Under the pieces are notes generated by a model. That model saw nothing but the letters and a program-made list of their open reading frames with translations, was not told where the DNA came from and ran no database searches. Of a DNA stretch of 64,000 nt, positions 60,389 to 64,000 are shown in pieces. Location: assembly GCF_009834805.1 (NCBI RefSeq), contig NZ_WVHO01000012.1, positions 186,001 through 250,000 on the forward strand, read 5' to 3'. Within the stretch, counting starts at the first letter, position 1. Every line of letters starts with the position of its first letter. The stretch is from Saccharibacter sp. 17.LH.SD. Lineage in GTDB: Bacteria > Pseudomonadota > Alphaproteobacteria > Acetobacterales > Acetobacteraceae. The translations under genes were made by a program, and so were the position numbers.

Positions 60389-61161
60389 GAAAGCTGTCCG
60401 GTGAAGACGGCTGTCGCAGGGCCCGTCATGAGGACAAGGTCATCTTCTTCTCGCCAAAGAATAGTAAGGTCTCCTTTTTCCATCGTGACGGTGCAGTGAC
60501 GATCAACAAGGTCGCGGCGGACAGCGTTGACAACAGCCGCGCAGGCTCCGGAGCCACATGCCAGTGTAAGGCCTGCTCCACGTTCCCAGACGCGTAACCG
60601 CATATGGCGTCGGGAAATAATTTCAGCGAATCCAATATTAGCTCGTTCTGGAAAAAGAGAATCGTGTTCTAGGATAGGGCCAAGTGTGGTTGCGTCTTCA
60701 ATGGAGCGGAAAAGTGTGGCGTGAGGGTTCCCCATAGAACAGGCAGCAGCGTCATAAAGGGGAAGGTGGCGTGTATCGCATGCCGTGGCGAGAGGGATAT
60801 CTTGCCATGAGAGGCGTGGTCTCCCCATGGTAACGGTAATGAGCTCGCCTTCCTGTTTTGTCGGAAGAAGGCCATTTAAAGTTTGTAAGGTCGGGTCATT
60901 GCCTAACAGTTGAGCGACGCAGCGGGAAGCGTTGCCACATGCCCCTGCTTCAGAGCCATCTGGATTGTAGAAATGGACAAAGACATCGGCTTCTGGATGT
61001 TTGGGGGGTGTCAGGAGGACAAGCTGGTCGCATCCGATCCCAAGATGACGATCACAGAGCGTGCGAATATGCTCATCTTGAAGAGTGATGTCTGTTGTTC
61101 TGCCGTCAATGACGATAAAGTCATTTCCCAGCCCGTGCATTTTTGTAAAGGCAAAGTTCAT
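60385..61161 (-). CDS. dapF: Diaminopimelate epimerase
   Basis: Converts LL- to meso-diaminopimelate for lysine and peptidoglycan. The two catalytic cysteines are visible in GACGNASRC near residue 75 and ACGSGACAA near 215, with the start FTKMHGLGNDFIVID. 258 residues, slightly short but in range. The stop overlaps mtaB by four bases. First gene of the dapF-mtaB-ftsY unit, as in many alphaproteobacteria. Confidence 0.95.
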   Translation of the reverse strand: MNFAFTKMHGLGNDFIVIDGRTTDITLQDEHIRTLCDRHLGIGCDQLVLLTPPKHPEADVFVHFYNPDGSEAGACGNASRCVAQLLGNDPTLQTLNGLLPTKQEGELITVTMGRPRLSWQDIPLATACDTRHLPLYDAAACSMGNPHATLFRSIEDATTLGPILEHDSLFPERANIGFAEIISRRHMRLRVWERGAGLTLACGSGACAAVVNAVRRDLVDRHCTVTMEKGDLTILWREEDDLVLMTGPATAVFTGQLS

Positions 61162-61255
61162 AGTCGCAATACTTTACAGGAGGTCTTGACGTCTGTCAGC
61201 CAGAGGCTCACGTCGAGAGATAGGGACGACATGACAGAATGGAAGAGGGGAGTCG

Positions 61256-61891
61256 GTGCAAGGACTTCATGAAAAGGCATTTTTACAGGCGAGTCATGAA
61301 CCTGATGAGACGTTTTTCGCGCGTCAGGGCTTTGATTCGCTCATGGATATGGGAGCGCGTACCGCGATTACGGCGCTCTATCGTACGACTCTGCCTGTAG
61401 GTGGACGTACATTGGACCTCATGTCTGGTGCAATGAGCCACATGCCAGAGGATGCCGTGTTTCAAGAATTGATTGGCCTGGATGTGTGTCAGCCCGCTTT
61501 AGAAGCGAATAAAGCGCTCACACGATTCACGGTGCAGAATTTAAACACAAAACCGGAATTGCCTTTTGAGGACGAAAGTTTTGATGGTGTAGTACTGTGC
61601 GATGGTTTGGTCTATTTGACACAGCCCCAAAAAGTGATGGAAGAAATTTTTCGCGTTTTAAAGCCGAATGTTCCCTTGATTGTAAGTTTTTCAGACCGTT
61701 TTATTCCGGCTAAGGCTGTTGCGATTTGGCAGGCATTAGAGCCAGAAGATCGAGTACGCCTTGTAAGTGCATTGATGACACAGGCTGGATTTACGGACCT
61801 CGATACAGGTGAGGTTGTGCCGCCAGAAGATTTAACAGCATGGAAGGATACAGTGCGGGCTGTGGTAGGACGTCGTCCTGCGGGCCAATAA
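61256..61891 (+). CDS. Class I SAM-dependent methyltransferase
   Basis: 211 residues with Methyltransf_11 traits: a Gly-rich motif I degenerate as LDLMSGAMSHMPEDAVF near residue 62, acidic motif II GLDVCQPALEANKALTR near 78, and FDGVVLCDGLVYLTQPQKVMEEIFRVLKP near 105-135. The substrate is unknown. The start is GTG at 61256; it is divergent from dapF by 95 bases. A weak terminator follows. Confidence 0.82.
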   Translation: MQGLHEKAFLQASHEPDETFFARQGFDSLMDMGARTAITALYRTTLPVGGRTLDLMSGAMSHMPEDAVFQELIGLDVCQPALEANKALTRFTVQNLNTKPELPFEDESFDGVVLCDGLVYLTQPQKVMEEIFRVLKPNVPLIVSFSDRFIPAKAVAIWQALEPEDRVRLVSALMTQAGFTDLDTGEVVPPEDLTAWKDTVRAVVGRRPAGQ

Positions 61892-61922
61892 TATTTATGG
61901 TTTCATAATTTGTTGTTAGTGG

Positions 61923-61955
61923 CCTGCATCATAACATGATTATGCAGGTGTTTCT
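61923..61955 (+). terminator. Probable terminator after the methyltransferase gene
   Basis: CCTGCAT and ATGCAGG pair across a 12-base loop, and TGTTTCTT follows. It lies 31 bases after the stop at 61891. The T-run is imperfect. Confidence 0.45.
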
Positions 61956-62066
61956 TCGGGTGTTATGAGTATTCTCTGGCCTTTATCGGCATAAGAGGGT
62001 ATTCAGCGCCTTTCTGGCTGCCCATTGTCTGTGGCGGCGTGTAGTTTGACCGAGTGTTCGTTAACG

Positions 62067-63830
62067 ATGCCATTTCCTGATACCCATCCCGCTTTGACTC
62101 GTGCTCTAAAAGCGCGAGGCTATGAACAGCCGACTCCCGTGCAAGAGGCCGTTCTGGAGCCGGGATTGGATGCACGTGATCTTCTCGTTTCTGCTCAAAC
62201 CGGGTCTGGTAAGACCGTTGCGTTTGGTTTGGCTTTTGCATCGACTCTTTTAGGTGAGGGTGAAACGCTCCCTCCCACAAAGTCTCCTCTGGCGCTTGTT
62301 ATTGCTCCTACGCGTGAACTCGCTCTACAGGTGCAGTCAGAATTGACATGGCTCTATGGTGAAACTGGGGCACGTATTGCAAGTTGTATCGGTGGTACAG
62401 ATGCACGTCGTGAGGCTCGTTCATTAGAGCGTGGTGTGCATATTGTTGTCGGTACACCCGGTCGTTTATGCGACCATCTCTCCCGTGGGAAGTTGGATCT
62501 ATCGGCTCTGCGTGTTGTCGTGCTTGATGAAGCTGACGAAATGCTGGATATGGGCTTCCGTGAAGAGCTCGAGCAGATTTTAGATGCTTCTCCTGCAGAC
62601 CGTCGCACCTTATTATTCTCTGCGACAATCGCACGTGAGATTGCGAGTTTAGCACGTCGCTACCAAAAGGATGCCGCGCGGATTGATACGGTATCTGGGC
62701 AAAAGCAGCATGCTGATATTGCCTATCGTGGTATCGTCATTGCGCCTAATGAAGTTGGGCGGTCTCTCGTTAACGTGCTGCGTTATTTCGATAGCCCAAC
62801 AGCGATGGTTTTTTGCAATACGCGATTGTTGGTTGGGCAGGTTCAAGCTGAGCTTTTGCAGCGGGGATTCGCTTCTGTCGCTATTTCAGGGGAAATGGGG
62901 CAAAATGAGCGTTCTCGCGCTATTGAAAGTTTGCGTTCCGGAGCGGCTCGTGTGTGTGTAGCGACGGATGTTGCGGCACGCGGGATTGATGTACCGGCTC
63001 TTGGGTTGGTTATTCACGCAAGCTTGCCATCATCTTCTGAGACATTGTTGCACCGTTCAGGGCGTACGGGGCGCGCTGGGCGCAAAGGCACAAGCGTGTT
63101 GATGGTGCCCTTTAACCAACGTCGACGCGCTGAGCGTCTTCTTGGACAAGCACGGATTAAAGCAGAGTGGGAGCCCGTCCCTACGGCTGAAGCGATTGCA
63201 GAGCAGGATGCACAGCGTCTTTTAGCTGATCCAATTCTTGTTGAAGAACGCGAGGGTGAGCCTGATACCCTTGTGAAACAGTTGGTTGAGCGTTTTGATG
63301 CAACGAAGTTAGCTGCGGCCCTTGTGGGGATGTATAAAGCGAATCTTCCACGCGTCGAAAATATTCGCCCTGTTTCTGTGGAACCACCAAGTGCTCGTGA
63401 TCGTGAAGGGCGCGGTAAGCCAATGGCCGGGACATGGTTCCGTCTGGGTGTTGGTCGTGGTGAAAAAGCAGATCCTAAATGGCTTATTCCGCTTATTTGC
63501 CGCCTTGGCGGGGTGCAGAAGAAAGATATCGGAAGCATTCGTATTCAACAGGACGATACGCTTTTCCAAATTAATGATGACAAGGTCGAGCGTTTTAACT
63601 CATGCCGTGCTGGAGCTGATGCCGACGAGGTGACCTTGGAACCAGCAGAACCACCGATGAGCGGCCCACCAATGCGTCGTGCTCGGAGTGGTGGTTTTGG
63701 CGGTGCCGGACGACGTCCTTCCTCTGCTGGGGGTGGTGGTCGTTTCGGCGGGGGGCGAAGCGGTGCTCCGCCACGTCGTCGTTCCGCTGGTGGGCGCCCA
63801 GGTGAAAAATCAAGTCGTCGCCGTTCGTAA
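62067..63830 (+). CDS. DEAD-box ATP-dependent RNA helicase (DeaD/CsdA-like)
   Basis: RNA helicase with all core motifs: the Q motif QPTPVQEAVLEPG near residue 20, AQTGSGKT near 43, PTRELALQ near 81, VLDEADEMLDMGF near 152, SAT near 184 and HRSGRTGRAGRKGTS near 334. The C-terminal part has the DbpA/CsdA RNA-binding domain (about 440-510) and ends in an Arg/Gly-rich tail. 587 residues, consistent with ribosome-assembly or cold-shock helicases. The ATG at 62067 was preferred to a TTG at 62025. Confidence 0.9.
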   Translation: MPFPDTHPALTRALKARGYEQPTPVQEAVLEPGLDARDLLVSAQTGSGKTVAFGLAFASTLLGEGETLPPTKSPLALVIAPTRELALQVQSELTWLYGETGARIASCIGGTDARREARSLERGVHIVVGTPGRLCDHLSRGKLDLSALRVVVLDEADEMLDMGFREELEQILDASPADRRTLLFSATIAREIASLARRYQKDAARIDTVSGQKQHADIAYRGIVIAPNEVGRSLVNVLRYFDSPTAMVFCNTRLLVGQVQAELLQRGFASVAISGEMGQNERSRAIESLRSGAARVCVATDVAARGIDVPALGLVIHASLPSSSETLLHRSGRTGRAGRKGTSVLMVPFNQRRRAERLLGQARIKAEWEPVPTAEAIAEQDAQRLLADPILVEEREGEPDTLVKQLVERFDATKLAAALVGMYKANLPRVENIRPVSVEPPSARDREGRGKPMAGTWFRLGVGRGEKADPKWLIPLICRLGGVQKKDIGSIRIQQDDTLFQINDDKVERFNSCRAGADADEVTLEPAEPPMSGPPMRRARSGGFGGAGRRPSSAGGGGRFGGGRSGAPPRRRSAGGRPGEKSSRRRS

Positions 63831-63857
63831 AGCGTATTGACCTACCTGTTTGGTGTT

Positions 63858-63904
63858 AGGTTTCTCCGATTCATACAACGATAATGGATGAATCGGAGAA
63901 ACCT
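63858..63904. terminator. Perfect 17-bp hairpin between convergent genes
   Basis: AGGTTTCTCCGATTCAT at 63858-63874 is exactly complementary to 63888-63904, with a 13-base loop. It lies between the helicase stop (63830) and the stop of the next minus-strand gene (63913). No T-run is present, so it may be Rho-dependent or structural. Confidence 0.5.
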
Positions 63905-63912
63905 CCCCGGAC

Positions 63913-64000
63913 TTAATGTTCTTGGCGATGTACTGCTAATCCAGCAGGGGCCTGGCAGACAGGCATAATTTCCATACGATTAACATTCATATGGGGTGGG
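63913..64000 (-). CDS. C-terminal end of an unidentified gene (partial)
   Basis: On the minus strand the last 28 codons read PHMNVNRMEIMPVCQAPAGL then AVHRQEH and TAA, running off the window edge. It has the look of a conserved C-terminus (MNVNRMEIMPV), but I cannot name the family from this part. Confidence 0.55.
   Translation of the reverse strand, partial: PPHMNVNRMEIMPVCQAPAGLAVHRQEH

Noticed and set aside
63640-63825. Gly/Arg-rich repeats as a tandem-repeat element
   Set aside because: They encode the low-complexity tail of the RNA helicase, which is normal for that family.
1-64000. CRISPR arrays, prophage or a defence island
   Set aside because: No regular repeat-spacer pattern, phage structural genes, restriction or toxin-antitoxin modules could be read; the content is mostly housekeeping.

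Overview
The window is chromosomal core sequence from an alphaproteobacterium, most likely an acetic acid bacterium (Acetobacteraceae). The reasons are: a three-subunit FAD dehydrogenase with a triheme cytochrome c (the small-large-cytochrome order used for periplasmic oxidative fermentation), a circularly permuted two-piece tmRNA, SspB of the alphaproteobacterial type, MucR and BamF (DUF3035) proteins, an OlsB-type acyltransferase, HisZ and ThyX. By eye the base composition is near 50% GC, which is moderate for the family. I do not name a genus. No phage, insertion sequence, CRISPR array or rRNA operon was found.

Layout. 1-1.5 kb: a succinate-semialdehyde-type aldehyde dehydrogenase. 1.6-7.7 kb: a tripartite RND efflux operon on the minus strand. 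7.9-11.8 kb: the FAD dehydrogenase operon. 11.9-14.7 kb: an unknown lipoprotein, an unknown protein and Hsp33. 14.8-17 kb: argD-argF. 17.1-18.7 kb: a D-aminopeptidase diverging from recX. 18.8-29 kb, plus strand: recX, a CHAP lipoprotein, tatA, ribF, ileS, lspA, bamF, mutL and dld. 29-34.7 kb, mostly minus: a DUF1643 protein, a periplasmic peroxiredoxin, an SLT-SPOR lytic transglycosylase, an AbrB-family membrane protein and sspB, with a glycosyltransferase on the plus strand. 34.8-35.1 kb: permuted ssrA. 35.2-44.5 kb: thyX, a class II aldolase, nfu, a RutE-like reductase, tsaB, rimI, mucR, fur, olsB, lnt and an HTH regulator. 44.5-53.5 kb: a phosphatase-like protein, CnoX, an S41-type protein, ppa, ettA and argC, with three tRNA genes (Gly-GCC, a CAU tRNA, Leu-CAA) and an AT-rich PH-domain gene. 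53.9-64 kb: serC-hisZ-purA, ftsY, mtaB-dapF and a DEAD-box helicase.

Functional links. Lipoprotein maturation (lspA, lnt) sits among several predicted lipoproteins (efflux outer-membrane factor, BamF, SLT-SPOR enzyme and unknowns). The quality-control pair ssrA and sspB is adjacent. tsaB (t6A synthesis) and mtaB (methylthiolation of t6A37) act on the same tRNA base. A Tat signal on the dehydrogenase small subunit fits with tatA. Arginine genes are split between argDF and argC. Many adjacent genes are translationally coupled by 1-4 base overlaps.

Nothing here looks like a large undescribed system. The most rewarding items are the permuted tmRNA with its derived tag next to sspB, the substrate-unknown dehydrogenase, a small TusA-like gene opposite rimI, a strong hairpin at the start of the AbrB-family gene, and the structured leader before serC. 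All assignments come from reading motifs by eye, and residue positions are approximate.
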